DNA of 64,000 nucleotides from CAVVNN01 sp963838035 (GTDB lineage Bacteria; Actinomycetota; Thermoleophilia; Solirubrobacterales; 70-9), in NCBI GenBank assembly GCA_963838035.1, contig CAWIPM010000002.1:124001-188000 (forward strand), read 5' to 3'. The notes beneath the pieces were generated by a model. That model was given only the letters and a program-made list of their open reading frames with translations. It was not told the DNA's origin and ran no database searches. Every line of letters starts with the position of its first letter. Position 1 is the stretch's first letter. Position numbers and translations under genes: made by a program. Positions 37,691-46,159 of the stretch are shown here, piece after piece.

Positions 37691-38023
37691 ATGCCCGCCC
37701 CAGTCAAGACCTCCGCCGCGGCCCCCGAGCGGTCGCTGGACCAGAGGATGGAGGCGCTGAGGCGAGCTAACGACATCCGCACCGCTCGCGCCAAGCTGAA
37801 GAAGGACCTGAAGGCGGGGCGGGCCGGCATCCACTCGCTTCTCCTCGACCCGCCCGAGTACGTGATGACCGCGAAGGTCTTCGACATGCTGCTCGCCGTC
37901 CCCAAGTACGGGCGGGTCAAGGCCAACCGCATCCTCAACCAGTGCCGGATCTCGCCGTCGAAGACGATCGGCGGGCTCTCGGAGCGCCAGCGCACGGAGC
38001 TGGTCTCCCAGCTGCGCCGCTAA
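37691..38023 (+). CDS. mihF: Actinobacterial integration host factor (mIHF)
   Basis: This 110-residue nucleoid protein is essential in mycobacteria and bends DNA. SLDQRMEALRRANDIRTARA forms the leading helix. It is followed by LKKDLKAGRAGIHSLLLDPP and a helix-two-turn-helix with KVFDMLLAVPKYGRVKANRIL, then CRISPSKTIGGLSERQR. These closely match mIHF. The family is restricted to Actinobacteria, so the gene supports that placement. It lies between the pyr operon and gmk-rpoZ-coaBC, the same neighbourhood as in Mycobacterium. It has its own leaderless-type promoter. Confidence 0.96.
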   Translation: MPAPVKTSAAAPERSLDQRMEALRRANDIRTARAKLKKDLKAGRAGIHSLLLDPPEYVMTAKVFDMLLAVPKYGRVKANRILNQCRISPSKTIGGLSERQRTELVSQLRR

Positions 38024-38054
38024 CCGACCGCCGCTGCGGTCAGTATCCGCGCCG

Positions 38055-38633
38055 ATGGCGAAGGTCTTCGTGATCACGGGCCCCAGCGGGGTGGGCAAGG
38101 GGACGCTGATCGCCCGCCTGTTGCAGCGCGTGCCGAATCTCGAGCTCTCGATCTCGGCGACGACCCGGGCGCCCCGGGAGGGCGAGGTCGACGGTCGCGA
38201 CTACCACTTCCTCACGCCGGAGGAGTTCGACCGGCGCATCCGCGACGAGGACTTCCTCGAGTTCGCCACCTACAGCGGCAATCGGTACGGGACGCTGCGC
38301 TCCGAGGTCGAGCGCAGACTCTCCGCCGGCCGCTCGGTGGTGCTCGAGATCGAGGTGCAGGGGGCGCGGCAGGTGCGCGCCGCGATGCGGGAGTCGGTCC
38401 AGGTCTTCATCGCCCCGCCCGACCCAGCTGTCCTGCGGCAGCGCTTGCGGGCCCGCGGCACCGACTCGGCCGAGGCGATCGACTCCCGGCTCGAGGTCGC
38501 CGAGCAGGAGCTCGCCGCCCAAGATGAGTTTCGCCACCGGGTCGTCAACGACGAGCTCGATCGCGCCGGCGCCGAGTTGGAGCAGATCGTGCGCGCCGAG
38601 CTCGGCCTACCACTAGACTCCCCGGCCGAATGA
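38055..38633 (+). CDS. gmk: Guanylate kinase
   Basis: This enzyme phosphorylates GMP to GDP. The 192-residue P-loop kinase has FVITGPSGVGKGTLIARLL near its start, the GMP-binding SISATTRAPREGEVDGRDYHF and EFATYSGNRYGTL, and the lid region RLRARGTDSAEAIDSRL. The P-loop has a Gly (KGT) in place of the more common Ser, which occurs in other actinobacterial Gmk proteins. It starts 31 bases after mihF and overlaps rpoZ by 4 bases (ATGA). Confidence 0.97.
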   Translation: MAKVFVITGPSGVGKGTLIARLLQRVPNLELSISATTRAPREGEVDGRDYHFLTPEEFDRRIRDEDFLEFATYSGNRYGTLRSEVERRLSAGRSVVLEIEVQGARQVRAAMRESVQVFIAPPDPAVLRQRLRARGTDSAEAIDSRLEVAEQELAAQDEFRHRVVNDELDRAGAELEQIVRAELGLPLDSPAE

Positions 38634-38863
38634 TCAAACCACGCGTAGACAAGCTCCTCGACCACGCCGACTCGCATTACGCCGCGGTTGTCGTCGCCGC
38701 CAAGCGAGCGCGTCAGATAAACAGCTACTTCCACAACCTCGGCGAGGGTGGCTTTGGCGAGTACCCGCCGCCGATGGTCGAAATCAGGGACGACAAGAAC
38801 TACCTCTCGATGGCGCTCGAGGAGCTTGCCGAGGGCAAGCTCAAATACGAGTACCGCGCCTGA
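38630..38863 (+). CDS. rpoZ: RNA polymerase omega subunit
   Basis: This 77-residue protein assists assembly of beta-prime. It contains the omega features DKLLDHADSHYAAVVVAAKRARQIN and the later LSMALEELAEGKLKYEY, where the conserved A-L-E-E-I/L..GK is clear. The region between (SYFHNLGEGGFGEYPPPMVE) is the actinobacterial insertion. It is translationally coupled to gmk and followed 34 bases later by coaBC, the standard actinobacterial order. Confidence 0.95.
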   Translation: MIKPRVDKLLDHADSHYAAVVVAAKRARQINSYFHNLGEGGFGEYPPPMVEIRDDKNYLSMALEELAEGKLKYEYRA

Positions 38864-38897
38864 GCGGCAGCTCGGGAGCGGCCCCAGGAGGAACCCG

Positions 38898-40136
38898 ATG
38901 GCCAGACTCCTGCTCGGCGTGAGTGGCGGGATCGCCGCCTACAAGGCGCTGGAGTTCGCGCGCCTGGCGACGAAGGCCGGCCACGGGGTGCGGGTGGCGA
39001 TGACAGAGACCGCGACCCGCTTCGTCGGCGCGGCCTCCTTTGAGGGGATCACCGGCGCGCCGGTGCTGCTCTCCGAGTTCGAACGCGACCCGATGCGGGG
39101 CGCCTTTCCCGGCGAGCCCGAGCCCGAACACGATCCGATCGGACACCTCGAGGTCGCGGCCAACTGCGACGCCTACCTGGTCGCCCCGGCGTCGGCAAAC
39201 ACCCTCGCCAAGCTTGCGGCCGGGATCGCCGACTCGATGCTCACGACGTCGTTCCTGGCCTGCGCCGCGCCGCGCCTCGTCGCCCCGGCGATGAACGATC
39301 GCATGTACGCCGCCGCGGCGACCCGGGCCAATCTGGAGACCCTGCGCGAGCGGGGGGTGATCGTGATCGACCCCGACGAGGGCCCGCTTGCCTCTCGCGG
39401 AGAGTTCGGCAGGGGCCGCCTCCCCGACCCCGCCCGCCTTCTTGCTCGGGTCGAGTCGGAGCTGCCGACCGGCCACCGGCCCTGGGACGGTCTCCGGGCC
39501 CTGGTCACAGCCGGTGGAACCCGCGAGCCGATCGACTCGGTCCGCTACCTGGGCAACCGCTCCAGCGGACGCATGGGCATCGCCCTCGCCGACGCCGCCG
39601 CCCGCCGAGGGGCCGACGTGACCCTGATCGCGGCAAACGTCGCCCTTCCCGAGCCCGCCGGCGTGCGCCGCATCGACGTGCAGACAGCGGAGGAGTTGGC
39701 AGCAGCTGCTCGCGAGGAGTTCCCCGCCACAGATGTCCTCCTGATGGCCGCAGCTCCCGCAGACTTTCGAGCCACCGACATCGCCGAGGGCAAGCTGCGA
39801 CGCCAGGACAGCCTCGATCTCCACCTCGAGCCGACCGAGGACATCCTCGCTTCCCTCACGGCCACCCGCACCGGGTCCCAGACGGTCGTCGGCTTCGCCG
39901 CCGAGCACGGCGATGGCGTCGAGAGGGCCCGAGCCAAGCTCGCCGCCAAGGGCGCCGACCTGATCGTCCTCAACGACGTCTCCGACCCGACCATCGGCTT
40001 CGAGAGCGGCGAGAATGCGGTGACGCTCATCGACTCGGCCGGTCAGACTTCTGTCCCTCGAGCTTCGAAGGACTCCATAGCCGATGCCATCCTCGAGAAA
40101 GTCGAGCGGCTGAGGAGCAAGGCCCGGCTATACTGA
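38898..40136 (+). CDS. coaBC: Bifunctional phosphopantothenoylcysteine decarboxylase / phosphopantothenate-cysteine ligase
   Basis: This coenzyme A synthesis protein of 412 residues has two parts. The N-terminal CoaC flavoprotein shows LLLGVSGGIAAYKALEFARL, LVAPASANTLAKLAAGIADS and VAPAMNDRMY. The C-terminal CoaB ligase shows ALVTAGGTREPIDSVRYLGN, SSGRMGIALADAAARRGADV, AAPADFRATDIAEGKLRR and NDVSDPTIGFESGENAVTL. The ATG has an AGGAGG site 5 bases upstream. The extreme 3' end of the gene contains TATACT, which may be the -10 box for the next operon. Confidence 0.97.
   Translation: MARLLLGVSGGIAAYKALEFARLATKAGHGVRVAMTETATRFVGAASFEGITGAPVLLSEFERDPMRGAFPGEPEPEHDPIGHLEVAANCDAYLVAPASANTLAKLAAGIADSMLTTSFLACAAPRLVAPAMNDRMYAAAATRANLETLRERGVIVIDPDEGPLASRGEFGRGRLPDPARLLARVESELPTGHRPWDGLRALVTAGGTREPIDSVRYLGNRSSGRMGIALADAAARRGADVTLIAANVALPEPAGVRRIDVQTAEELAAAAREEFPATDVLLMAAAPADFRATDIAEGKLRRQDSLDLHLEPTEDILASLTATRTGSQTVVGFAAEHGDGVERARAKLAAKGADLIVLNDVSDPTIGFESGENAVTLIDSAGQTSVPRASKDSIADAILEKVERLRSKARLY
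40129..40134 (+). promoter_or_regulatory. Candidate -10 box for the rimP-nusA-infB operon
   Basis: TATACT lies across the last codons of coaBC, about 75 bases before rimP. The upstream -35 region is poor (GCGGCT at a 17-base spacing). If used, transcription would begin near 40141, leaving a leader that contains the terminator-like hairpin at 40169-40193. Confidence 0.35.
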
Positions 40137-40168
40137 CCGTAAGCTTTTACGTCCTACCCGGTGTCGAG

Positions 40169-40193
40169 AAGTGGGCCTGGCCCACTTTTTTTT
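40169..40193 (+). terminator. Strong intrinsic terminator or attenuator ahead of rimP
   Basis: AAGTGGG (40169-40175) pairs with CCCACTT (40181-40187) around CCTGG, extending to a 9-bp palindrome, and is followed by an unbroken run of Ts to 40193. It is a textbook intrinsic terminator, 33 bases after coaBC and 16 bases before rimP. It either ends the coaBC transcript or attenuates the nusA operon, which in Escherichia coli is autoregulated by NusA. Confidence 0.88.
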
Positions 40194-40208
40194 CGCCCCG
40201 AACCAGGC

Positions 40209-40466
40209 ATGCCAGACCTCCAAGACGACATCCAGCAGCAGCTCTCCGAGCTCGACTCCGAACTCGACCTGGTCGCCCTCGAGCGCCCGGGGAGCGAGGC
40301 GTTGCGGATTTTCATCGACCATCCCGACGGCGTCGACCTGGCGCTTTGCGAGCGTGTGACCAAGCATCTCAGCCACTTCACGGCGGAGTACTCGCTCGAG
40401 GTCTCCTCGCCTGGTCCCAAGTACCGTCGGGCCCAGCCCCCCACCGAAGCCAAGGAGCTGTCGTGA
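40209..40466 (+). CDS. rimP: RimP-like ribosome maturation factor, N-terminal domain only
   Basis: RimP helps assemble the 30S subunit. This 85-residue protein matches the N-terminal alpha/beta domain: LDLVALERPGSEALRIFIDHPDGVDL, CERVTKHLSHFTAEYSLEVSSPGP. It then stops after KYRRAQPPTEAKELS. Normal RimP is about 150 residues, with a C-terminal SH3-like domain after the SSPG motif; that domain is absent here. The end is clean, with the stop overlapping the nusA GTG by 4 bases, so the truncation does not look like a simple frame break. Position before nusA-infB-rbfA supports the identity. Whether the short form works is unknown. Confidence 0.8.
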   Translation: MPDLQDDIQQQLSELDSELDLVALERPGSEALRIFIDHPDGVDLALCERVTKHLSHFTAEYSLEVSSPGPKYRRAQPPTEAKELS

Positions 40467-42016
40467 GCAAGGAGATCGTCGAAGCAGTCAAGGCGCTCGA
40501 GCAGGAGAAGGGGATTTCCGCTGAGAAGTTGATGGACGCCCTCGAAGACGCCCTGCTCTCGGCCTACAAGAAAACTCCCGGCGCCGCCAAATATGCCCGC
40601 GTCGACCTCGACCACGAGACGGCCGACTTCAGGGTGTTCGAGCTGATCCTCCCGCCGGAGTTGGAGGAGAAGCTGCTGGCCGAGGCGGCCGAGCTGCAGG
40701 AGGAGCCCGAGATCGACCCGGAGACCGGCGAGATGCGCGAGCCGGAGGATCCCGAGCTCGACCCGGAGATGATCGCTCCTTACGAGGACCAGATCACGAC
40801 CCGCGACGTCACCCCCGACGACTTTGGCCGGATCGCCGCCCAGACCGCAAAGCAGGTGATCCTGCAGCGGATCCGCGAAGCCGAGCGGCAGATGATGTAC
40901 GACGAGTACCAGGACCGGGTCGGCGAGCTGATCACCGGGATCATCCAGCAGTCCGACAAGCGCTACACGCTGGTCCAGCTGCGCGAGCGGGTCGAGGCGC
41001 TGCTGCCAAAGTCCGAGCAGGTCTACAACGAGCGCTACGACCACGGGATGCGGGTCAAGGCGGTCATCACCGACGTCTCCGACTCGACCAAAGGCCCGGC
41101 GATCGTCGTCTCCCGACGCAGCCCCGAGCTGATCAAGAGCCTGTTCGAGCTCGAGGTGCCCGAGATCGCAGACAAGCTGGTCGAGATCGTCGGCGTCGCC
41201 CGCGAGCCGGGCTACCGCTCGAAGATCGCCGTCATCTCTCATGCCGACGGCGTCGACCCGGTCGGTGCCTGCGTCGGCCCCCGGGGCTCCCGGGTGCGGA
41301 TGGTGGTCTCCGAGCTGCGCGGCGAGAAGATCGACATCATCCCCCACAACGACGAGCCGGCGCGCTTCGTCGCCAAGGCGCTTTCGCCGGCCCGGGTGCG
41401 CGAGGTGATCGTCGACGACGACGAGCGCCAGGCAACGGTGATCGTTCCCGACGACCAGCTCTCGCTGGCGATCGGCCGCGACGGCCAAAACGCCCGTCTC
41501 GCCGCCCGCCTCACGGGCTGGCGGGTCGACATCAAGTCCGAGACCGAGTTCGCGTCGGAGGACCATGAGGCCGAGTACGAGGGTGAGGAGGAGAGCGACG
41601 GCCGCTGCATGGCGGTCCTCTCCAACGGCCGGCGCTGCCCGAATGCCGGGGTTCCCGGCTCCACCTACTGCGGGCTGCCGCAGCATCAGGCGCTTTCGAG
41701 GTTCGAGACCAGCCAGGTGGCGATCCTCTCCGCCGTCTCGGAGGCCGAGATCGCGATCCTCGCCGACCCGGCTGCCGACGAGGGGCAGGTCGCCGAGATC
41801 GTCGAGCGGGCCGAAGGAGAATTCGTCGAGCCGGCGGCGGAGGAGGGGCCTTCGACTGAGAGCTCAGACGAAGTGCCCGCGGGTCCTGTCGCGGAGGACG
41901 ACACCTCGTCCTCGCAAGCTGCGGGCGAGGCACCATCCTCCACGCCACCCGCGGGCGAGGAGTCTGAAACTGCCGAGGCGCCGGCCGCGGAAGCTGTTGC
42001 CGAGGAGGCTGAGTAG
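40463..42016 (+). CDS. nusA: Transcription termination/antitermination factor NusA with Cys-rich C-terminal tail
   Basis: NusA binds RNA polymerase and nascent RNA. The 517-residue protein has the N-terminal polymerase-binding domain (EKLMDALEDALLSAYKK), an S1 domain around GMRVKAVITDVSD, and two KH domains (PVGACVGPRGSRVRMVVSEL and LSLAIGRDGQNARLAARLTG). After DIKSETEF the tail is unusual. An acidic linker leads to GRCMAVLSNGRRCPN..STYCGLPQH, a C382-C392-C403-H408 pattern like a small zinc knuckle. Helical and Ala/Glu-rich low-complexity sequence then runs to the end. The tail of about 145 residues is not part of standard actinobacterial NusA. GTG start, coupled to rimP. Confidence 0.95.
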   Translation: MSKEIVEAVKALEQEKGISAEKLMDALEDALLSAYKKTPGAAKYARVDLDHETADFRVFELILPPELEEKLLAEAAELQEEPEIDPETGEMREPEDPELDPEMIAPYEDQITTRDVTPDDFGRIAAQTAKQVILQRIREAERQMMYDEYQDRVGELITGIIQQSDKRYTLVQLRERVEALLPKSEQVYNERYDHGMRVKAVITDVSDSTKGPAIVVSRRSPELIKSLFELEVPEIADKLVEIVGVAREPGYRSKIAVISHADGVDPVGACVGPRGSRVRMVVSELRGEKIDIIPHNDEPARFVAKALSPARVREVIVDDDERQATVIVPDDQLSLAIGRDGQNARLAARLTGWRVDIKSETEFASEDHEAEYEGEEESDGRCMAVLSNGRRCPNAGVPGSTYCGLPQHQALSRFETSQVAILSAVSEAEIAILADPAADEGQVAEIVERAEGEFVEPAAEEGPSTESSDEVPAGPVAEDDTSSSQAAGEAPSSTPPAGEESETAEAPAAEAVAEEAE

Positions 42017-42021
42017 CGCGA

Positions 42022-44169
42022 GTGGCTAAGAAGCGCGTCCACGAGATCGCCAAGGCGCAGGGGGTCAGCAGCAAAGAGCTGCTGGCGGCGCTGAACGCGG
42101 CCGGTGTCGAAGCCAAGGCCGCGGCCTCGAGCGTCGAGGAGGCCGACGCGCTGAAGGCGATCGCCGCGGCCAAGGGGGATGGGGGCACCGCCACCAAGGC
42201 TCCCCCGGCGGCCAAGCCGGCCGCGAAGAAACCGGCCGCCAAACCCGCCAGCGCTTCGAAGAAACGGCGGGTCGTGATCGATTCTCAGGCTGCCCGCCGA
42301 GATCAGATGGGCGGACCGCCACCACAGCGGCCGCCTCGGCGGCGCGGGGGGCGCCGGCGCCGGCCGCTGCTGGAGGAGCCGCCTGCGAAATCAGAGGCAC
42401 CCGCGGAGCCCGAGGCGACCAAGGTCAACTCCGGCGCGACGGTGCGTGAAGTCGCGGAGCTGCTCGGCCTCGCTCCGGCCGAGGTGATCAAGAAGCTGAT
42501 GACGATGGGGGAGATGGCGACGCTGACGCAGACCCTCACCGATGACTCGGTCAAGGCGATCGCCGATGAGTACGACCGCAAGATCGAGATTGTCACCGCG
42601 GCCGACGAGGAGCCGGAGGAACCGACCTTCTCCGACGCGGCGGAGGACCTCACCGACCGGCCGCCGGTGGTGACGATCATGGGCCACGTCGATCACGGCA
42701 AGACCTCGCTGCTGGACGCGATCCGGGAGACCGAGGTCGCCGCCGGAGAGGCGGGCGGCATCACCCAGCACATCGGCGCCTACCAAGTCCACCACGGCGA
42801 GAAGACGATCACCTTCCTCGACACCCCCGGCCACGCCGCCTTTACCGCGATGCGTGCCCGCGGCGCCAAGGTAACCGACGTCGCCGTCGTCGTCGTCGCC
42901 GCCGACGACGGCGTGATGCCGCAGACCAAAGAGGCGATCGACCACGCCCGCGCCGCCGACGTGCCGATGCTGATCGCGGTCAACAAGATCGACAAGGAGG
43001 GCGCTCAGCCAGACAGGATTCGCAACGAGCTCGCCGCCGACGACCTCACACCCGAGGAATGGGGCGGCGAGACGGTCTACTGCGATGTCTCCGCCAAGAC
43101 CCACGAGGGGCTCGACAACCTGCTCGACATGATCCTGCTCGTCTCCGAGCTCGAGGAGCTGGGCGCCAACCCCGACGCCCCGGCCTCCGGCACCGTGATC
43201 GAGTCCCAGCTCGACCCGGGCCGTGGCCCCGTGGTGACCGTGCTCGTGCAGCGTGGGACCCTGAAGGTCGGCGACGCCCTCGTCGGCGGCCCCCAGTGGG
43301 GGAGGGTGCGAGCGATGCAGGACTTCACCGGCGAGCGGGTGGAGGCGGCCGGGCCGGGGATGCCGGTCGAGGTGCTCGGCTTCGACGGCGTCAGCGAGGC
43401 CGGCGAGTTCGTCCAGGTCGTCGAGAACGACCGCCGTGCCCGCCAGCTCGCTCAAGAGCGCGCCAACCGCCTCAAGACCGAGGCCCTGGCACGTCGCCAG
43501 GCCCGCAAGGTCAGCCTCGACGAGGTCTTCGCACGCGCCCAGGAGGGCGAGATCAAGGAGCTCAACATCGTGCTCAAGGCCGATGTCGCCGGCTCCCTGG
43601 AGGCGCTGCAGGACGAGATCGCCAAAGTGCCGCAGGAGCGAGTTGGGATCGACATCATCCACTCGCAGACCGGCGGCATCAACGAGTCCGATGTGATGCT
43701 GGCCTCCGCCTCCGACGCGATCATCATCGGTTTCAACGTCCGCCCGCTGGCGGACGCGCGCCGCGCAGCAGAGCGCGAGGGTGTCGACGTCCGCACCTAC
43801 TCGGTGATCTACAAAATCACCGAGGATCTCCGCAACGCGATGGAGGGGTTGCTGGAGGCAATCGAGGTCGAGGAGTCGGTCGGCGAGGCGGAAGTCAAAC
43901 AGACCTTCAAGGCCTCCAAGGTCGGCCGCATCGCCGGCTGCCTGGTCACCGAGGGCAGAATCAGGCGGGACGGCAACGTGCGCCTGATCCGCGAAGGCAC
44001 CGTTATCTGGACCGGCAGGCTCGGGTCCCTGCGGCGCTTCAAAGACAACGTTGACGAGGTCGAGGAGGGGCAGGAGTGCGGCGTCGTGCTCGACGGCTAC
44101 GCTGACGTCAAGGAGGGCGACGTGCTCGAGATCTTCCAGACCAAGCAGGTCGAGCAGACGCTGGAGTAG
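42022..44169 (+). CDS. infB: Translation initiation factor IF-2
   Basis: This GTPase places initiator tRNA on the ribosome. The 715-residue protein has an N-terminal IF2_N helical module (KKRVHEIAKAQGVSSKELLAAL), an Ala/Lys-rich linker and an Arg/Gly/Pro stretch. A second IF2_N-like module (TVREVAELLGLAPAEVIKKL) follows, then the G domain with G1 MGHVDHGKTSLLDA, G3 FLDTPGHAAFTAMRARG and G4 AVNKIDKEG. The C-terminal domains include VAGSLEALQDEI and the fMet-tRNA-binding end RIAGCLVTEGRIRR. GTG start, 5 bases after nusA. No frame break. Confidence 0.97.
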   Translation: MAKKRVHEIAKAQGVSSKELLAALNAAGVEAKAAASSVEEADALKAIAAAKGDGGTATKAPPAAKPAAKKPAAKPASASKKRRVVIDSQAARRDQMGGPPPQRPPRRRGGRRRRPLLEEPPAKSEAPAEPEATKVNSGATVREVAELLGLAPAEVIKKLMTMGEMATLTQTLTDDSVKAIADEYDRKIEIVTAADEEPEEPTFSDAAEDLTDRPPVVTIMGHVDHGKTSLLDAIRETEVAAGEAGGITQHIGAYQVHHGEKTITFLDTPGHAAFTAMRARGAKVTDVAVVVVAADDGVMPQTKEAIDHARAADVPMLIAVNKIDKEGAQPDRIRNELAADDLTPEEWGGETVYCDVSAKTHEGLDNLLDMILLVSELEELGANPDAPASGTVIESQLDPGRGPVVTVLVQRGTLKVGDALVGGPQWGRVRAMQDFTGERVEAAGPGMPVEVLGFDGVSEAGEFVQVVENDRRARQLAQERANRLKTEALARRQARKVSLDEVFARAQEGEIKELNIVLKADVAGSLEALQDEIAKVPQERVGIDIIHSQTGGINESDVMLASASDAIIIGFNVRPLADARRAAEREGVDVRTYSVIYKITEDLRNAMEGLLEAIEVEESVGEAEVKQTFKASKVGRIAGCLVTEGRIRRDGNVRLIREGTVIWTGRLGSLRRFKDNVDEVEEGQECGVVLDGYADVKEGDVLEIFQTKQVEQTLE

Positions 44170-44170
44170 G

Positions 44171-44512
44171 ATGGCCGCCGCTCGAATGCGTCGCATCAAC
44201 GAGGTGCTTCGCGAGGTGGTCGGCGCGGCGATCGGAAGCGAGTTGAGCGATCCACGCATCGGCTTCGTCACCGTGACATCGGTCGAGACCAGCCCAGATC
44301 TGCGCACCGCCAAGGTGTACGTGAGCGTGCTCGGCGCCGAGGAGGAGCGGGATGCATCCCTGGTCGCTCTGCGCTCCTCACGTGGGGTGATCCAGTCGAA
44401 GATCGCGTCAGAGACCCGCATGAAGCGCACCCCGACGCTCTCCTTCCACTACGACGAGACGATCGAGAAGGGCGTGCGGGTCTCCCGGCTGCTCGAGGAG
44501 GAGGAACCGTGA
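44171..44512 (+). CDS. rbfA: Ribosome-binding factor A
   Basis: This 113-residue KH-type protein acts in 16S rRNA maturation. It starts RMRRINEVLREVVGAAIGSE and contains the family core DPRIGFVTVTSVETSPDLRTAKVYVSV and the end TPTLSFHYDETIEKGVRVSRLL. It begins one base after the infB stop and overlaps the following DHH gene by 4 bases. The order infB-rbfA-DHH-truB-ribF is the standard one for Actinobacteria. Confidence 0.96.
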   Translation: MAAARMRRINEVLREVVGAAIGSELSDPRIGFVTVTSVETSPDLRTAKVYVSVLGAEEERDASLVALRSSRGVIQSKIASETRMKRTPTLSFHYDETIEKGVRVSRLLEEEEP

Positions 44513-45507
44513 GCGTCCCGGCCGTGACCGCGGAGATAGAGCAGGTAGCCGCCGAGCTTCGCTCCCGCGATCGCTTCCTCCTAACCGCGCACGAGGGGCC
44601 CGACGGCGACGCGCTCGGCTCGTTGCTCGGCATGCACCATCTGCTCACCCAGCTCGGCAAGGACTCGGTGATGTTCATGGCGGCGAAGGAGTTTCCACTG
44701 CCGATCGAGTACCGCTTCCTGCCGCTGGAGGAGGTCTTCCACGAGCCTCCGGCAGACATGGCCGACCGCACCGTCATCTTCCTCGACTGCGGCAACATCG
44801 ACCGGATGCCGGTCGACTTCCTGGGCGACGGCGGCAACGCGATCGTCAACATTGACCACCACCACGACAACACCCGCTTCGGCGACTTCAACCTGGTCGA
44901 TGTCGAAGCCTCATGCACCGCCGAGATCGTCTTCGACCTGGCGGCGCTGCTCGGCGCGCGGGTGACCAGCGAGATGGCCTCGGCGCTCTATGTCGGCCTC
45001 GTCACCGACACGGGCAAGTTCATGTACGAGAACACCGACGCGAGGACGCACCGGGTCGCCGCCGAGCTGATCGAGGCGGGCGTGGACGTCGCCGATACCT
45101 ACCAGCGCCTCTACGAGCACGTGCCGATCGAGAAGGTGCACCTGGTCGCCCGCGCGCTGGAGAACATCCAACGCCACTGCGGCGACCGGCTCGCCGTCAC
45201 CTACATCGCAGCCGCCGACTATGAGGCGACCGGGGCGGGCGAGGAGATGACCGAGGGGATCATCGACCACCTGCGCTCGATCGAGGGGGTCAAGGTGGCG
45301 GCGGTCGTCCGCGACCTGGGCGACCGTGGCCGGGCGGCGCGCAAGGTCAGCCTCCGCTCGAGCGAGGGCGACGTCGACGTCTCGGCGATTGCGCGAGGCG
45401 GTGGCGGAGGCGGCCACAAGCGCGCGGCCGGCTTCTCCACCAACCTCGAGCTCGACGAGGTGGTGGACTTCGTCTGCGCCGAGGTGGTCGCCCAGCTCGG
45501 CGAGTGA
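44509..45507 (+). CDS. nrnA: DHH-family phosphoesterase (NrnA-like oligoribonuclease/pAp phosphatase)
   Basis: This 332-residue enzyme has the DHH domain with metal motifs in AHEGPDGDALGSLLGMH, VIFLDCGNIDRM and NIDHHHDNTRFGDFN. The C-terminal DHHA1 substrate domain ends ARGGGGGGHKRAAGFSTN. Proteins of this type degrade short oligonucleotides or pAp. The gene is coupled to rbfA (4-base overlap) and precedes truB by a single base, the usual actinobacterial context. Oligoribonuclease versus cyclic-dinucleotide preference cannot be read from the sequence. Confidence 0.93.
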   Translation: MSVPAVTAEIEQVAAELRSRDRFLLTAHEGPDGDALGSLLGMHHLLTQLGKDSVMFMAAKEFPLPIEYRFLPLEEVFHEPPADMADRTVIFLDCGNIDRMPVDFLGDGGNAIVNIDHHHDNTRFGDFNLVDVEASCTAEIVFDLAALLGARVTSEMASALYVGLVTDTGKFMYENTDARTHRVAAELIEAGVDVADTYQRLYEHVPIEKVHLVARALENIQRHCGDRLAVTYIAAADYEATGAGEEMTEGIIDHLRSIEGVKVAAVVRDLGDRGRAARKVSLRSSEGDVDVSAIARGGGGGGHKRAAGFSTNLELDEVVDFVCAEVVAQLGE

Positions 45508-45508
45508 G

Positions 45509-46159
45509 ATGGGCAATGCCTCGGAGGGCTCGGTCCTGCTCTGCGACAAGCCCGCGGGGATAACCTCGCACGACATGGTTGCCCTCCTCCGACGCGAACG
45601 CGGCTGCAAGGCGGGGCACGCGGGCACGCTCGACCCCTTCGCCACCGGCCTGCTGCTGGTCCTGCTCGATAGCGCGACGAAGCTGCAGCGCCACCTGACC
45701 GGCCTGCGCAAGGCTTATGTCGCGACGGCGCGCCTCGGCTGGACCTCGAGTACCGGGGACCCCGACGGCGAGCTGGTCGAGACCGGCCGGCGGCCCGAGT
45801 CCCTGGCGTTGCCGACCGGGACGGTGCGCCAGCGCGTGCCGATGACCTCCGCTGTCCGGGTCGGCGGCGAGCGGCTCTACCGCAAGGCCCACAGGGGCGA
45901 GACGGTGCGGACGCCCGCGCGCGACGTCGAGGTCTACCGCGCCGAGCTGCTCGCCCACGACGCCGAGACGGCCACCTATGAGATCGAGTGCTCGACGGGC
46001 ACCTACGTCCGCACGTTGCTCGAGACGCTCGGCGACGCCTACTGCTCGGCGCTGCGCCGTACCGAGATCGGACCGTTCAGCGTCCAGGACGCCGGCGAGG
46101 AGCTGAGCCTGAGCCGCGTCGCCGAGCTGGTCCCCGAGGTTGGGGCGGCCCTGAGATGA
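45509..46159 (+). CDS. truB: tRNA pseudouridine-55 synthase TruB
   Basis: This enzyme makes pseudouridine 55 in the T-loop of tRNAs. The catalytic Asp is in GCKAGHAGTLDPFATGLLLV. GSVLLCDKPAGITSHDMVAL is the N-terminal motif, with RKAYVATARLG, YRKAHRGETV and CSTGTYVRTLLETLG further on. At 216 residues it is shorter than the typical 290-310. The C-terminal PUA-like region is missing, which also occurs in other actinobacterial TruB proteins of small size. The stop overlaps ribF by 4 bases. Confidence 0.95.
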   Translation: MGNASEGSVLLCDKPAGITSHDMVALLRRERGCKAGHAGTLDPFATGLLLVLLDSATKLQRHLTGLRKAYVATARLGWTSSTGDPDGELVETGRRPESLALPTGTVRQRVPMTSAVRVGGERLYRKAHRGETVRTPARDVEVYRAELLAHDAETATYEIECSTGTYVRTLLETLGDAYCSALRRTEIGPFSVQDAGEELSLSRVAELVPEVGAALR

